Positions 8,682 through 18,917 of a DNA stretch of 43,964 bases are shown one piece after another. Under the pieces are notes generated by a model. That model ran no database searches, was not told the DNA's origin, and was given only the letters and a program-made list of their open reading frames with translations. The DNA is taken from contig JAKAEJ010000010.1 in assembly GCA_021818335.1 (NCBI GenBank), positions 1 to 43,964 of the forward strand. Direction: 5' to 3'. This DNA comes from Pseudomonadota bacterium (lineage in GTDB: Bacteria > Pseudomonadota > Gammaproteobacteria > Xanthomonadales > Rhodanobacteraceae). Numbering within the stretch: position 1 is the first letter of the stretch; every line of letters starts with the position of its first letter. The position numbers and the translations under genes were made by a program.

Positions 8682-9749
8682 TCACCCCGGTCGCGCCGTC
8701 AACCAGTCGTGCACCGCGCCGGGCACTTCCCGCTGGGCACGGCTGGAGACGTAGATCCCGATGTGCCCGCCCTTGAAGCTGAGCTCGGTGTAATCCCGGG
8801 TGCCCACGGCGTCGCGCAACGGCCGCGATGCCGACGGCGGCACCAGATGGTCCTGCTCGGCAAAGATGTTGAGGATTGGCATCCGGATCGACTTCAGGTC
8901 CACGCGCTCACCGCCGATCTCGACCTCGCCCTTGACGAGCTTGTTGCCTTGGTAGAAATCCTTGATGAACTGCCGGAATGCCTCACCCGCCTGGTCGGGC
9001 GAATCGAAGATCCACTTCTCCATACGCAGGAAGTTCTCGATTTCCCTCGGGTCATCGAGGACGTCGACCATGCCGACGTACTTCTGCTGGTTCAGGCGCA
9101 CGGGCTTGAGGGTCAGGTAGCACCAGTTCATGAGATCCGCCGGCACGTTGCGCAACGTGTCGACGAACAGGTCGACGTCGAGCTCGCGCGTCCAGTGCGA
9201 CAGCATGTTGTCCGGGGTGTGGAAGTCCACGGGCGTGACCATGGTGATGAGGTTGGCCAGCTTGTGGCCCCGAAGTGCCGCGTAACACAGCGAGAAAGCG
9301 CCACCTTCGCAAATGCCCAGCAGGTTGATGCGGTCCAGCCCGTGCCGCGTGCGAACCTGGTCGACGCAGCGGTCGAGGTAGCCCAGGATGTAGTCCTCGA
9401 GCGTGAGCCAGCGATCGGCCAGGTCGGGGTAACCCCACTCAATCAGGTAGACGTCTTCGCCGCGCTCAAGCAGGCGCGCCACCAACGAGCGATCGTGTTG
9501 AAGGTCCACCATCCACGGCGTATTCACGAGCGCGTAGGTCACGAGGATGGGCCGCCTGCCGGCAGACGACTCATTCGCGAAGTGCCAGAGCTTGAGCTTG
9601 TCCTCTTCGTACACCAATTGCTTGGGCGAGGCGCCAAATTGGTAATCGCCGACACGCTGCAGGTTCTGCATACCTGCCGCTAGCTTCCGGCGGAACGTAT
9701 CGATCTCGGCAAGGGCCTTTTGCGGTTCGATTCGGAGCGGACTGAACAT
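8682..9749 (-). CDS. phaC: class III poly(3-hydroxyalkanoate) synthase, PhaC subunit
   Basis: A 355-residue alpha/beta-hydrolase-fold subunit that polymerises (R)-3-hydroxyacyl-CoA into storage polyester on granules. Its length is that of class III enzymes (about 355), not class I or II (about 560-600). The lipase-like box is GICEGG with catalytic C147; the partner aspartate is in AEQDHLVPP and the histidine in [11 protein letters not shown]. It lies 14 bases downstream of phaE, whose product is the required second subunit. No phaA, phaB, phasin or depolymerase gene is adjacent, so monomer supply is encoded elsewhere. Confidence 0.97.
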   Translation of the reverse strand: MFSPLRIEPQKALAEIDTFRRKLAAGMQNLQRVGDYQFGASPKQLVYEEDKLKLWHFANESSAGRRPILVTYALVNTPWMVDLQHDRSLVARLLERGEDVYLIEWGYPDLADRWLTLEDYILGYLDRCVDQVRTRHGLDRINLLGICEGGAFSLCYAALRGHKLANLITMVTPVDFHTPDNMLSHWTRELDVDLFVDTLRNVPADLMNWCYLTLKPVRLNQQKYVGMVDVLDDPREIENFLRMEKWIFDSPDQAGEAFRQFIKDFYQGNKLVKGEVEIGGERVDLKSIRMPILNIFAEQDHLVPPSASRPLRDAVGTRDYTELSFKGGHIGIYVSSRAQREVPGAVHDWLTARPG

Positions 9750-9763
9750 AGATGACCCCTTCG

Positions 9764-10684
9764 TCAGGTACGGCGCCGAGCGCCCGTGGATCGCGATTTG
9801 CGCGCAGGACGTGCTGCACCAGTGGCCGGCGGCGGCGTTGGCTCCGCCCCCGCAGCGGGCGCGGCGCCGCCACGTTCCAGCCGTTCCTTGAGCTCCCTTA
9901 CCTCGCGGCGAAGGTCATGCAGGCGCTTGCCGAGCGTGTCGACCTCGGTGCGCGTGGGCATGCCGAGTTCGCGGGCGGTACCTTCGGCCTGGCGCTGGAC
10001 GCCAGCTCGCACACGCATCTGCGCATTGACCAGCTTGCCATAGACTTCGCGCCATTCCGGTGACAACGCCACCTCCTGAAATCCCTCCTCGGCCGCATCG
10101 ACCCACAGGTCGTAGAGTCCCCGCAGGGACTCGATCTGGCGGCCCGGCTCGGTGCGGTCCGCCAGGCGGGCCTCGAACCGCTCCGCGCCACGACGACCCG
10201 CGCGCGCCAGCAACTGGTTGTAGCGGCGCATCTGCTCGCGATAGTCCAGCATGTCCCGGGCCAGTTGCTGCGCCCGCTCCTGGTGCTCGCGCGCCATCCC
10301 GAACGCAGGCATGCCCAGCAAGGCCGTGCCCGCCGATTGCATGGGAGCCAGCACCTGCGCAAAGGCATCCATCCATGCCTGCGGCCCGCCACCGGCCGAT
10401 GCGCTGGCGTCGCCGAATGCCTGGGTGAACGGTTGCCCGGTTCCGAAAATGCTGCCCAAGACGCTGCGCCACTGCTGCGTGGGGTCACCGGAGCCGATCT
10501 GCGCGTTGAGCGATTCGAGAAGATCGAAATAGCTTTTCAGCGCCGTGAGCATCCGCTCCAGTTGCGCCTCGCCCGCGGCGTTCGAGTGCGCCATGGATCC
10601 GGCCACGCCGGACTGCCAGTGCTCCCAGGCCTGTCGCATCATCTGGGTGTAGGCCTCGGCTTCGGGAGGAAGTCCGCTGGTCAT
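9764..10684 (-). CDS. phaE: class III PHA synthase, PhaE subunit
   Basis: A 306-residue largely helical protein of the PhaE family, which binds PhaC and is needed for activity of class III PHA synthases. The N-terminus (YTQMMRQAWEHWQSG) and the central FGMAREHQERAQQLARDMLDY region fit the family; residues from about 255 form a coiled coil (LGKRLHDLRREVRELKERLE), followed by a proline/alanine-rich basic tail ending in ARRRT. It is somewhat shorter than Allochromatium PhaE. The gene order phaE-phaC puts the accessory subunit first. It starts 111 bases downstream of pnp, beyond a strong terminator, and so needs its own promoter. Confidence 0.93.
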   Translation of the reverse strand: MTSGLPPEAEAYTQMMRQAWEHWQSGVAGSMAHSNAAGEAQLERMLTALKSYFDLLESLNAQIGSGDPTQQWRSVLGSIFGTGQPFTQAFGDASASAGGGPQAWMDAFAQVLAPMQSAGTALLGMPAFGMAREHQERAQQLARDMLDYREQMRRYNQLLARAGRRGAERFEARLADRTEPGRQIESLRGLYDLWVDAAEEGFQEVALSPEWREVYGKLVNAQMRVRAGVQRQAEGTARELGMPTRTEVDTLGKRLHDLRREVRELKERLERGGAAPAAGAEPTPPPATGAARPARKSRSTGARRRT

Positions 10685-10740
10685 CGCGACGCTCCGGGTG
10701 GAAAGCCGTTATTTTGCACCGCAACAAGTCGGACGGCAAA

Positions 10741-10771
10741 CGGAAACGCCCGGCAAGGCCGGGCGTTTCCG
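10741..10771 (-). terminator. pnp terminator hairpin
   Basis: A perfect 14-bp inverted repeat (CGGAAACGCCCGGC and its complement) around an AAG loop lies 25 bases beyond the pnp stop. On the - strand the stem ends in a TTTCC run rather than a long U tract. It separates the rimP-to-pnp superoperon from phaE-phaC. Confidence 0.8.
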
Positions 10772-10795
10772 TCACTGACCGCGGCACACGGCAAT

Positions 10796-12898
10796 TCAAC
10801 CCGCCGGGGTGTCCTCGCCAACGGCCTTCATGGACAGGCGGATGCGGCCCTGCTTGTCGACCTCGAGCACCTTGACCTTCACGATGTCGCCTTCCTTCAG
10901 CTTGTCGGACACCTTTTCGACGCGCTCGTTGGAAATCTGCGAGACGTGCACCAGGCCATCCTTGCCGGGGAGGATCGTGACGAACGCGCCGAAATCCATC
11001 AGCTTGGCGACCTTGCCCTCATAGACATGGCCTGGCTCGACGTCGGAAACGATCATGTCGATGCGCTTCTTCGCCTCCTCGGCCGCGCTGCGGTTGACCG
11101 AAGCGATCACCACCGTCCCGTCGTCGTTGATGTCGATCGTGGTACCGGTCTCTTCGGTGATCGACCGGATGACCGCACCGCCCTTGCCGATGACTTCGCG
11201 GATCTTGTCCGGGTGGATCTTCATGGTCAGCAGGCGCGGGGCAAAATCGGACAACTCGGCGCGCGGCGTGGTGATCGCCTTGGCCATTTCGCCGAGGATG
11301 TGCAGGCGGCCCCGCTTGGCTTGCGCCAAGGCCACACGCATGATCTCCTCGGTGATGCCATCGATCTTGATGTCCATCTGCAGCGCGGAAATGCCGTCCG
11401 CGGATCCGGCAACCTTGAAATCCATGTCGCCCAGATGATCCTCGTCGCCCAGGATGTCGGAGAGCACCACGAACCGGTCCCCTTCCTTCACGAGGCCCAT
11501 CGCGATGCCCGCCACCGGCGCCTTGATCGGCACGCCGGCATCCATCAGCGCGAGCGACGAGCCGCACACGGACGCCATGGATGAAGACCCGTTGGATTCC
11601 GTGATCTCGGAAACGACGCGGAGCACGTAGGGGAAGTCCTCCATCGCCGGCTTCACGGCGATCACGCCGCGCTTGGCCAGGCGGCCGTGGCCGATCTCGC
11701 GACGCTTGGGCGCGCCGAAGCGGCCCGCTTCGCCGACGCTGAAGGGCGGGAAGTTGTAGTGGAAGAGGAACGGATCCTTCGACTCGCCTTCCGGCGCATC
11801 GATCATCTGCGAGTCACGCGCCGTGCCCAGCGTCACGACGACCAGCGCCTGCGTCTCGCCACGCGTGAACAGGGCCGAGCCGTGCGTCCGCGGCAGGACG
11901 CCGACGCGGACGGTGATCGGACGGACATCGTCGAGCTGGCGGCCATCGATGCGGACTTTCGTGTCCAGCACGCTGTCCCGCAACGTACGGTACTCGAGTT
12001 CGGCAAATTCCTTGGCCATGTCGCCAGCCGACCAGCCCTTGGCTTCGGCGTCGGCCTTCAGGGCATCCATCACATCCGCCTTGATGGCGGCAATGGCTTC
12101 GCGGCGCTGCAGCTTGTCGCGAACCGCGAATGCCTCGGCCATGCGGCCACCGACGGCGGCCTTGATCGCCGCGACCATCGCATCATTGCGGGAGGGCGGC
12201 TGCCAGTTCCATGAAGGCCGCGCGGCCTGCGCAGCCAGCTCGGCGATGGCGCGGATCGCGATCTGCATCTGCTGGTGGCCGAACATCACTGCACCCAGCA
12301 TCACGTCCTCGGACAACAGCTTGGCTTCGGACTCGACCATCAGGACGGCGTTGCTGGTTCCCGCCACGACAAGGTCCAGTTCCGAGGACTTCAGTTCGGT
12401 GACCGTCGGGTTCAACACGTAGTGGCCGCCGGCGTAGCCCACGCGCGCGGCGCCGATCGGCCCCTTGAAGGGAATGCCGGCGAGACTCAGCGCCGCCGAG
12501 GCGCCGATCATCGCGGGGATGTCGCCATCGACCTCGGGGTTCAGCGACAGCACCTGGGCGATGACCTGGACTTCGTTCTTGAACTCTTCCGGGAAGAGCG
12601 GACGCACGGGCCGGTCAATCAGACGCGACGTCAGCGTCTCCTTCTCGGTCGGCCGGCCTTCGCGCTTGAAGAAGCCGCCCGGGATGCGACCGGCTGAGTA
12701 GAATTTTTCCTGGTAATCAACGGTCAGCGGGAAGAAATCCTGTCCCTCTCGAGCCTTGCTGGCGGCCACTGCGGTGACCAGCACCACGGTTCCGCCCATG
12801 CTCACCATCACCGCGCCGGAGGCCTGCCGGGCGATTTCGCCCGTCTCCAGCGTGACCTCATGCTGCCCGTACTGGAATGACTTGGTTACTTTCGCCAC
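10796..12898 (-). CDS. pnp: polynucleotide phosphorylase
   Basis: A 700-residue 3'-to-5' exoribonuclease that degrades RNA phosphorolytically as a homotrimer, often in the degradosome. Two RNase PH domains (about 10-230 and 310-545) are joined by a helical domain; KH ([20 protein letters not shown]) and S1 ([21 protein letters not shown]) domains close the chain. The start is taken as GTG at 12898: it gives the usual N-terminus ([11 protein letters not shown]) and is preceded by GAGG with good spacing. A longer frame starting TTG at 12922 exists but overlaps the rpsO stop region. The rpsO-pnp gap is only 20 bases, so the hairpin that in E. coli lies between the two genes is absent here. Confidence 0.98.
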   Translation of the reverse strand: MAKVTKSFQYGQHEVTLETGEIARQASGAVMVSMGGTVVLVTAVAASKAREGQDFFPLTVDYQEKFYSAGRIPGGFFKREGRPTEKETLTSRLIDRPVRPLFPEEFKNEVQVIAQVLSLNPEVDGDIPAMIGASAALSLAGIPFKGPIGAARVGYAGGHYVLNPTVTELKSSELDLVVAGTSNAVLMVESEAKLLSEDVMLGAVMFGHQQMQIAIRAIAELAAQAARPSWNWQPPSRNDAMVAAIKAAVGGRMAEAFAVRDKLQRREAIAAIKADVMDALKADAEAKGWSAGDMAKEFAELEYRTLRDSVLDTKVRIDGRQLDDVRPITVRVGVLPRTHGSALFTRGETQALVVVTLGTARDSQMIDAPEGESKDPFLFHYNFPPFSVGEAGRFGAPKRREIGHGRLAKRGVIAVKPAMEDFPYVLRVVSEITESNGSSSMASVCGSSLALMDAGVPIKAPVAGIAMGLVKEGDRFVVLSDILGDEDHLGDMDFKVAGSADGISALQMDIKIDGITEEIMRVALAQAKRGRLHILGEMAKAITTPRAELSDFAPRLLTMKIHPDKIREVIGKGGAVIRSITEETGTTIDINDDGTVVIASVNRSAAEEAKKRIDMIVSDVEPGHVYEGKVAKLMDFGAFVTILPGKDGLVHVSQISNERVEKVSDKLKEGDIVKVKVLEVDKQGRIRLSMKAVGEDTPAG

Positions 12899-12918
12899 GT
12901 TCTGGATCCTCGTAGTGT

Positions 12919-13188
12919 TCAACGGCGCAGGCCGAGACGCTGGATCAGATCCTGATAGCGCTGGGCATCCTTGTTCTTGAGATAACCCAGCAGCCGGCGG
13001 CGCTGGTTGACCATCTTCAGGAGGCCACGACGCGAGTGGTGGTCCTGCTTGTGGTCCTGGAAGTGCGTCGACAGATGCTCGATACGGGCCGACAGCAGGG
13101 CCACCTGCACTTCCGGCGAACCCGTGTCAGTGGGCGCGCGCCGGTAGTCGGCGATGATCTTGGCAGTTTGTTCGTTGGAAAGCGACAT
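12919..13188 (-). CDS. rpsO: 30S ribosomal protein S15
   Basis: An 89-residue S15, a primary 16S rRNA-binding protein of the small subunit that organises the central domain. The pattern [23 protein letters not shown] followed by [20 protein letters not shown] is diagnostic. AAGGAAA precedes the ATG at good spacing. It sits between truB and pnp as in most proteobacteria, and a long leader hairpin lies upstream; S15 commonly represses its own translation through leader structure. Confidence 0.99.
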   Translation of the reverse strand: MSLSNEQTAKIIADYRRAPTDTGSPEVQVALLSARIEHLSTHFQDHKQDHHSRRGLLKMVNQRRRLLGYLKNKDAQRYQDLIQRLGLRR

Positions 13189-13214
13189 CGGTATTTCCTT
13201 GGGAAGGCGCGAGA

Positions 13215-13257
13215 CTTGCGCCAGGCCACGCGCATGGAACGCATGGCCTGGCGCAAG
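13215..13257 (-). promoter_or_regulatory. rpsO leader hairpin
   Basis: Perfect 14-bp arms (CTTGCGCCAGGCCA at 13215-13228 and its complement at 13244-13257) enclose a 15-base loop that can form a further three pairs. It lies 27-69 bases upstream of the rpsO ATG on the coding strand and there is no T run after it, so a leader element (S15 autoregulation, or an RNase III site through which PNPase could control the rpsO-pnp mRNA) is more likely than a truB terminator. The role is inferred. Confidence 0.6.
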
Positions 13258-13295
13258 CCCCGCCGGGTGGATGAAAGCATTTGATGGAGTTCGTT

Positions 13296-13322
13296 ATTTT
13301 AGCTGCACGATAGCGGCTGCAA
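13296..13322 (-). promoter_or_regulatory. candidate sigma-70 promoter for rpsO-pnp
   Basis: On the - strand TTGCAG and TAAAAT are separated by 15 bases, just upstream of the leader hairpin and after the truB stop. The spacing is shorter than the ideal 17, so the call is tentative. Confidence 0.4.
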
Positions 13323-13339
13323 CAAGCGCCGCGACGAAT

Positions 13340-14281
13340 TCAACAGGCACCATCCGGTGCGCCGATGCGGAACCCGCGGAGGATCCGCCAGCGGCCGGCC
13401 TCGGCCAGGGCCAGGGCCAATGGACGCCCATGCGGATCGCGCAGCAGGCTTGGTACCGAGGCCGCTGCCGCGGTCGGTGCCGATGGGGAACGACCCTGTG
13501 CGATGGCCCGGCTGTCGGCATCGTCAAGCTGCCACTGCGGCCAATGCGCCAGGGCGCGCTCGATCGGCATCAGCCACTCGGACAACGTGGCTTCGATCGC
13601 CGCAGGGGCCATGGCAGCCAGCGACTCCAGCTCAAGCATGGGCAGTCCCTGGAACGGCTCCACCCATTGCCGCCGAAGGGCGGACAGGTGCGCGCCGCAG
13701 CCGAGCCGCTCGCCGAGGTCGCGCGCGAGGGCGCGGACGTAGAAGCCGGAGCCGCACTCGATCTCGAGGCTCAGGTGCTCCGGCCCATGGGCCAGCAGCC
13801 TGAGCGAAAACACCTCGACTTCCCGAACCGGAGCCTCCACCGTCTCGCCGCGGCGAACCCGTCGGTAGAGTGGCTGCCCTCCCTGCTTGAGGGCGGAATA
13901 GACCGGTGCGCGCTGCGGGATCCGACCGGTGAAGTGCATGAGCGCAGCGTCAATCTCCGCGACCGTCAATGAGGGAACGGGGCGTTCCTTCAACAGCCCG
14001 CCCTCGGCGTCGTCGGTGCTCGTCGTCTGGCCAAGCCGCAACTCCGCGCGATAGCTTTTGCGCGAGCTCAGGAGGATGCCCGCGATCTTGGTGGCTTCCC
14101 CAAGGCACAGCGGCAGCATGCCGCTCGCCAGAGGATCGAGCGCACCGGTGTGGCCGCCCTTGATGCCGCCCAACAGTCGGCGCACCCGCTGCAGCGCCTG
14201 GCTGGAACTGATGCCCAGGGGCTTGTCCAGCAACAGGACGCCATCGGATGCGCGCCGCGGGGCGCCGGCGTTCGAGACCAT
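13340..14281 (-). CDS. truB: tRNA pseudouridine-55 synthase
   Basis: A 313-residue TruB that makes pseudouridine 55 in the T loop of tRNAs. DGVLLLDKPLGISSSQALQ opens the catalytic domain; the catalytic aspartate is in GHTGALDPLASGMLPLCLG; RAPVYSALKQGGQPLYRRVRRG and GFYVRALARDLG are further family motifs. A C-terminal extension (from about residue 245) resembles the usual TruB/PUA-like tail. The ATG at 14281 gives a short lead of 11 residues before the conserved block; the upstream frame overlaps rbfA and is spacer. It lies 22 bases after rbfA in the superoperon. Confidence 0.97.
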   Translation of the reverse strand: MVSNAGAPRRASDGVLLLDKPLGISSSQALQRVRRLLGGIKGGHTGALDPLASGMLPLCLGEATKIAGILLSSRKSYRAELRLGQTTSTDDAEGGLLKERPVPSLTVAEIDAALMHFTGRIPQRAPVYSALKQGGQPLYRRVRRGETVEAPVREVEVFSLRLLAHGPEHLSLEIECGSGFYVRALARDLGERLGCGAHLSALRRQWVEPFQGLPMLELESLAAMAPAAIEATLSEWLMPIERALAHWPQWQLDDADSRAIAQGRSPSAPTAAAASVPSLLRDPHGRPLALALAEAGRWRILRGFRIGAPDGAC

Positions 14282-14303
14282 GGGTCCAGGCAAGCAGCCG
14301 CCG

Positions 14304-14657
14304 TCAGGTATCGCGCGAAGGTGAAGCACGCAGCAGCGCATCGATTCGCTCGCCGCGGTCGACGGACTCGTCATAGCGAAAGCGCAGCATCGGCACGCGC
14401 CGCAAGCGCATGCGCCTTGCAAGCTGGGAACGGAATTCAGCGGCCATCCCATTCAGCGCCTTGACTGCCGCGGCCGCCTCCTCGGGCACCATGGCGACGA
14501 CCCATGCCGTGGCGACGTCCAGGTCGCGCGTGACCTCCACATCTGACACGCTCGCCGATGGCAACGCGTGGTCGCGAACCGCGGCATGCACCAGCATGCC
14601 CAGCTCGCGGCGCAATTCCGCATTGATCCGATCGGTGCGATGGAAGGTCGATGGCAT
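14304..14657 (-). CDS. rbfA: 30S ribosome-binding factor A
   Basis: A 117-residue KH-fold protein that binds the 30S subunit late in assembly and helps 16S rRNA 5'-end maturation, notably in the cold. The N-terminus has DRINAELRRELGMLVHAAVRD; the middle VSDVEVTRDLDVATAWVVAM and the end VPMLRFRYDESVDRGERID are characteristic. The start ATG 14657 gives normal length. It lies 25 bases from infB and 22 bases from truB. Confidence 0.96.
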   Translation of the reverse strand: MPSTFHRTDRINAELRRELGMLVHAAVRDHALPSASVSDVEVTRDLDVATAWVVAMVPEEAAAAVKALNGMAAEFRSQLARRMRLRRVPMLRFRYDESVDRGERIDALLRASPSRDT

Positions 14658-14682
14658 CGTCTGGTCCGGTTGCGCCTCGCGA

Positions 14683-17307
14683 TTAAAGGCTGCGCTTGAC
14701 TTCGATACGTTCGAAGCACTCGATCTGGTCACCCGCGCGCACGTCGTTGTATTGCTTCACCGCGATGCCGCACTCCATGCCATTGCGGACTTCGTCGACC
14801 ACGTCCTTGAATCGGCGCAACGACTCCAGTTCGCCCTGGAAGATCACCGTATTGTCCCGCAGGACGCGGATCGGCTTGTGGCGCTTGACGCTGCCCTCGA
14901 TGACCATGCAGCCGGCCACGGCGCCGTATTTCGAGTTGCGGAACACTTCGCGGACCTGGGCGACGCCGATCACTTCCTCGCGCACTTCGGTGCCGAGCAG
15001 GCCGGAAGCAGCCTGGGTTACCTGATCGATGACGTCGTAGATGATCGAGAAGTAGCGCAGGTCAAGCCCATTGGTCTCGATGATCTTGCGTGCACTGGCG
15101 TCCGCGCGCACGTTGAAGCCGATGATCAGCGCTTTCGACGCAGCTGCCAGCGTCGCGTCGGACTCCGTGATGCCACCGACGCCGGAAGCGATGACGTTGA
15201 CCTTGACCTGCTCGTTGCCGATCTTGCCCAGCGCTTCGCGAAGGGCTTCGACCGACCCCTGGACGTCGGCCTTGACGACGATGTTCAGGGTCTGCTGCTG
15301 GCCATCGGACTGGCCCATCTGTGCCATGAGATCCTCGAGGCGGTTGCTGGTTGCCCGCACCAACCTCGTCTCGCGTCGCTTCTGCTCGCGCTGCTGCGCG
15401 ACGTCCTTCGCGAGTCGCTCGTCGGCGACGACCGCAAGGTCGTCACCGGCCTCCGGCACGCCGGAAAGGCCCAGCATCTGCACCGGAATCGAGGGTCCGG
15501 CGCGTTCCACCTGACGCCCAGTCTCGTCGAACAGTGCGCGAACTCGACCGTACTGGGTGCCGCAGACGACGAAATCGCCCCGCGAGAGGGTGCCGGACTG
15601 GACGAGGACTGTCGCCACCGGACCACGGCCCTTGTCGAGGCTGGACTCGATCACGACGCCACTGGCCCGGCCATCGGCCACGGCCTTCAGTTCCATGACC
15701 TCGGCCTGGACCGAGACGGCTTCCAGCAATGCATCGACGCCATCGCCGGTCCTGGCGGAGACGGGGACGAACTGGGTATCGCCGCCCCACTCCTCAGGAA
15801 CGACCTCATGCTGGACCAGCCCCTGCTTCACGTTGTCCGGGTTGGCATCTTCCTTGTCCATCTTGTTGATCGCGACGATCAGCGGCACGCCGGCAGCCCG
15901 CGCGTGTTGCACGGCTTCGATGGTCTGCGGCATGACACCGTCATCCGCCGCAACCACCAGCACGACGATGTCGGTCAGTCGTGCGCCGCGCGCGCGCATG
16001 GCCGTGAAGGCGGCATGGCCTGGCGTATCGAGGAACGTGATGACGCCCTTCGGGGTCTTCACATGGTAGGCGCCGATGTGCTGGGTGATGCCGCCAGCCT
16101 CCCCGGCCGCGACCTTGGTTCGGCGGATGTAATCCAGCAGCGAGGTCTTGCCATGGTCGACATGACCCATGATCGTCACCACGGGCGGACGCGAAACCTG
16201 GACACCCCCCGACTCGGCCTGCGCCACGAGCTTGGTTTCGGCATCGTTCTCGCTCGCGCGCACCGCCTTGTGTCCCAGTTCCTCGACGACGAGGACCGCG
16301 GTGTCATGATCGATGGCCTGGTTGATGGTCGCCATGACACCCATCTTGAACAGGGCTTTCACGACGTCGGCGCCCTTGATCGCAAGCTTCTGTGCCAGGT
16401 CGGCCACCATGATGCTGTCGCCGACGGCAACCTCGCGCACCACCGGCGCGGTCGGCTTCGAGAACGCATGTTGCGCCGTCGCCGCGCGAGCGGCCTCCGG
16501 CTTGGCCTTGCCGGGCTTGCGACGACCGGCACGCCGAGCGCGCTCGGCTTCGGTCAGATGCAGTTCGCCACCCGTGAAACGGCCACCATCGACTTCACCG
16601 GCAGGTGCCCGGTGCGAAACGCGATCGGGGATGCGATGGCGATGGGGCGCTTCCGAGGTCCGCGCGGGCTTCTCGGGCTTGGCCCGTTCGCGCACCGGAT
16701 GGGCCCGGCTCGATGCCGTGGCTTCCTCGACCGGAGGCGGTTCCACCACCTCGGGTTCGATGGCTGCAACAGCGGCCGCGGCGCGTGCAGCCTCGGCTTC
16801 GGCCTCAGCTTCCGCCTTGAGCCTCACTTCCTCCTCGGCCCGCAAGCGCTCCTGCTCCTCCGCACGGCGGGCTTCCTGTTCGCGCAACTGCGCCTCGAGC
16901 TGATCGCGCTCCTCCTGCGATTCGCGCAATTTGCGCAATGCGTCCTCGCGTTCGGTGTCAACCGCCGCTTCCTCGGCGATCGTGCTGCGCTTGACGTAGG
17001 TGCGCTTGGCGCGAACCTCGATCGCAACGGTCTTCGACGTCGCGGCGCGTCCGGACCCGCTGGACACCTTGATCTCGCTCACTTTTCGGCGACTGAGCGT
17101 AACTTGGCTAGGTGCGACGACGGGGTCTGCGCCGGTGGATTTGCCGTGCGAGCGGCGCAAGAACCCGAGCAGCTTCATCTTTTCGGTGCTGCTGACGGGC
17201 TGGTCAGGCCCGCTGAACTGCATGCCTGCCTCCGCCAGCTGTGCCAGCAGCTTGTCGGCCGGTATGCCGGCCATGGCGGCAAGTTGTTTGATTGTGACTT
17301 CAGACAT
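14683..17307 (-). CDS. infB: translation initiation factor IF-2
   Basis: An 874-residue GTPase that places initiator tRNA on the 30S subunit and promotes subunit joining. An IF2 N-terminal domain (1-55), a long charged coiled region rich in Glu, Ala and Arg (about 135-200) and a second IF2_N domain (about 295-350) precede the G domain, with [15 protein letters not shown] (G1), DTPGHAAF (G3) and NKMD (G4). Beta-barrel and C1/C2 domains follow, ending in [19 protein letters not shown]. It sits between nusA and rbfA. Long frames on the opposite strand are coding shadows. Confidence 0.99.
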   Translation of the reverse strand: MSEVTIKQLAAMAGIPADKLLAQLAEAGMQFSGPDQPVSSTEKMKLLGFLRRSHGKSTGADPVVAPSQVTLSRRKVSEIKVSSGSGRAATSKTVAIEVRAKRTYVKRSTIAEEAAVDTEREDALRKLRESQEERDQLEAQLREQEARRAEEQERLRAEEEVRLKAEAEAEAEAARAAAAVAAIEPEVVEPPPVEEATASSRAHPVRERAKPEKPARTSEAPHRHRIPDRVSHRAPAGEVDGGRFTGGELHLTEAERARRAGRRKPGKAKPEAARAATAQHAFSKPTAPVVREVAVGDSIMVADLAQKLAIKGADVVKALFKMGVMATINQAIDHDTAVLVVEELGHKAVRASENDAETKLVAQAESGGVQVSRPPVVTIMGHVDHGKTSLLDYIRRTKVAAGEAGGITQHIGAYHVKTPKGVITFLDTPGHAAFTAMRARGARLTDIVVLVVAADDGVMPQTIEAVQHARAAGVPLIVAINKMDKEDANPDNVKQGLVQHEVVPEEWGGDTQFVPVSARTGDGVDALLEAVSVQAEVMELKAVADGRASGVVIESSLDKGRGPVATVLVQSGTLSRGDFVVCGTQYGRVRALFDETGRQVERAGPSIPVQMLGLSGVPEAGDDLAVVADERLAKDVAQQREQKRRETRLVRATSNRLEDLMAQMGQSDGQQQTLNIVVKADVQGSVEALREALGKIGNEQVKVNVIASGVGGITESDATLAAASKALIIGFNVRADASARKIIETNGLDLRYFSIIYDVIDQVTQAASGLLGTEVREEVIGVAQVREVFRNSKYGAVAGCMVIEGSVKRHKPIRVLRDNTVIFQGELESLRRFKDVVDEVRNGMECGIAVKQYNDVRAGDQIECFERIEVKRSL

Positions 17308-17374
17308 GTCGTTTCACTCCGCGGATTACAAGCCGGCGCCTTCGCGCGCGGTCCAGCATTTCACATGTCCGAGC

Positions 17375-18874
17375 TCAGCCGCCCTGTTCCAGCTTCTCGA
17401 TCATCGGCGCGCGTGCCGCCATGATCAGCGCGCCCGCCCGTGCTTCTTCCATGCCATCGATGTCCATCAGGTCGATGACCGCGAGATCGGCGAGATCGTC
17501 GACCGTGTGGACGCCGCGGCTCGCAAGCTGCTCCTGAAGTTCGCCATCCATCCCTTCCAGCGACTCCAGCCCCTGCGGTTCGTCCGTGCCTTCCTCGGCC
17601 ACCAGGGCCTCGGTCAGCAGCGCATCGCGAGCCCGGGCGCGCAGCTCTTCGACGATATCCTCGTCGAAGCCCTCGACGGCGAGCAATTCGGCAGTCGGCA
17701 CGTAGGCAATTTCCTCGACCGTCGAAAAACCCTCCTGAACGAGAATCTGCGCGATTTCGGCATCCACCTCGAGCTTTTCCATGAACAGCGTGCGTGCAGC
17801 CTCCTGCTCGGCCTCGCTCTTGGCCTGGACCTGCGCCGCGGTCATCACGTTCAACTGCCAACCGGTCAACTTGCTGGCGAGCTTGACGTTCTGCCCACCG
17901 CGTCCAATGGCCTTGGACAGTTCACCCTCCGGCACCGCGATGTCCATCGAGTGCTTGTCCTCGTCGACGATGATCGACTCGACCTGCGCCGGGGCCATCG
18001 CGTTGATGACGAATTGCGCCGGGTTATCATTCCAGAGCACGATGTCGACGCGCTCCCCATTGAGCTCGTTGGCGACGGCCTGGACGCGCGAGCCGCGCAT
18101 GCCGATGCATGCCCCGATGGGGTCGGTCCGGTGATCGTGCGCAAGCACGGCGATCTTGGCGCGATCACCGGGATCCCGTGCGCACGCCTTGATCTCAACC
18201 AGGCCCTGGCCAACTTCGGGGACCTCCAGCTTGAACAGCGCGATCATGAATTCCGGTGCAGTTCGGGAGATGAAAAGCTGCGGTCCACGGACCTCGGCGC
18301 GCACCTCTTGCAAGTAGCCCCTGAGGCGATCGCCGACGCGGACCGTTTCCCGCGGTATGGCGCGCTCGCGCGGAATGAACGCTTCGACATTGCCGCCGAG
18401 GTCCAGGTAGATGTTCCCGCGCTCGACGCGCTTGACCACGCCCGTCAGGAGTTCGCCGACGCGATCGCGATAGGCATCCAGAACCAGCGCACGCTCGGCT
18501 TCGCGGACACGTTGCACGATGACCTGTTTGGCGGCCTGGGCCGCGATGCGGCCGAATTCCGCGTTCTCGATCGATTCCTCGATGAATTCGCCGACCTGGA
18601 TGTCCGGGCGTTCGTCCACGGCATCCATCATCCGGATCATGCGCTCTGGCGACTCCATGACGACGTCATCGGCCACGACTTCCCAACGGCGGAAGGTTTC
18701 ATAGTCGCCGGTCTGACGGTCGATGGCGACGCGAATGGCGACGTCCTGCTCCGGATAGCGCTTCTTGGCCGCCGAGGCCAAGGCGGCTTCGAGCGCTTCG
18801 AAAATCGTGTCGCGCGCGACACCCTTCTCGTTGGCGACGGCGTCGACGACCAGCATCAGTTCTTTGTTGCTCAT
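17375..18874 (-). CDS. nusA: transcription termination/antitermination factor NusA
   Basis: A 499-residue NusA that binds RNA polymerase and acts in pausing, termination and antitermination. The N-terminal domain starts MSNKELMLVVDAVANEKGV; an S1 domain (about 135-200), two KH domains (with DPIGACIGMRGSRVQAVANE and AIGRGGQNVKLAS) and two acidic C-terminal repeats (AVEGFDEDIVEELRARA and LEGMDGELQEQLASRG) follow, as in gammaproteobacteria. The start is the ATG at 18874. rimP is 43 bases upstream and infB 67 bases downstream. Confidence 0.98.
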   Translation of the reverse strand: MSNKELMLVVDAVANEKGVARDTIFEALEAALASAAKKRYPEQDVAIRVAIDRQTGDYETFRRWEVVADDVVMESPERMIRMMDAVDERPDIQVGEFIEESIENAEFGRIAAQAAKQVIVQRVREAERALVLDAYRDRVGELLTGVVKRVERGNIYLDLGGNVEAFIPRERAIPRETVRVGDRLRGYLQEVRAEVRGPQLFISRTAPEFMIALFKLEVPEVGQGLVEIKACARDPGDRAKIAVLAHDHRTDPIGACIGMRGSRVQAVANELNGERVDIVLWNDNPAQFVINAMAPAQVESIIVDEDKHSMDIAVPEGELSKAIGRGGQNVKLASKLTGWQLNVMTAAQVQAKSEAEQEAARTLFMEKLEVDAEIAQILVQEGFSTVEEIAYVPTAELLAVEGFDEDIVEELRARARDALLTEALVAEEGTDEPQGLESLEGMDGELQEQLASRGVHTVDDLADLAVIDLMDIDGMEEARAGALIMAARAPMIEKLEQGG

Positions 18875-18917
18875 CACCTTACTCCCGCGGGCGCGAGCCC
18901 ATCCGGATACGACTTGT

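Noticed and set aside
14410-17424. 1004-codon frame on the + strand opposite infB
   Set aside because: It mirrors infB on the other strand; the product has no protein-like domains. Long antisense frames are common in GC-rich genes.
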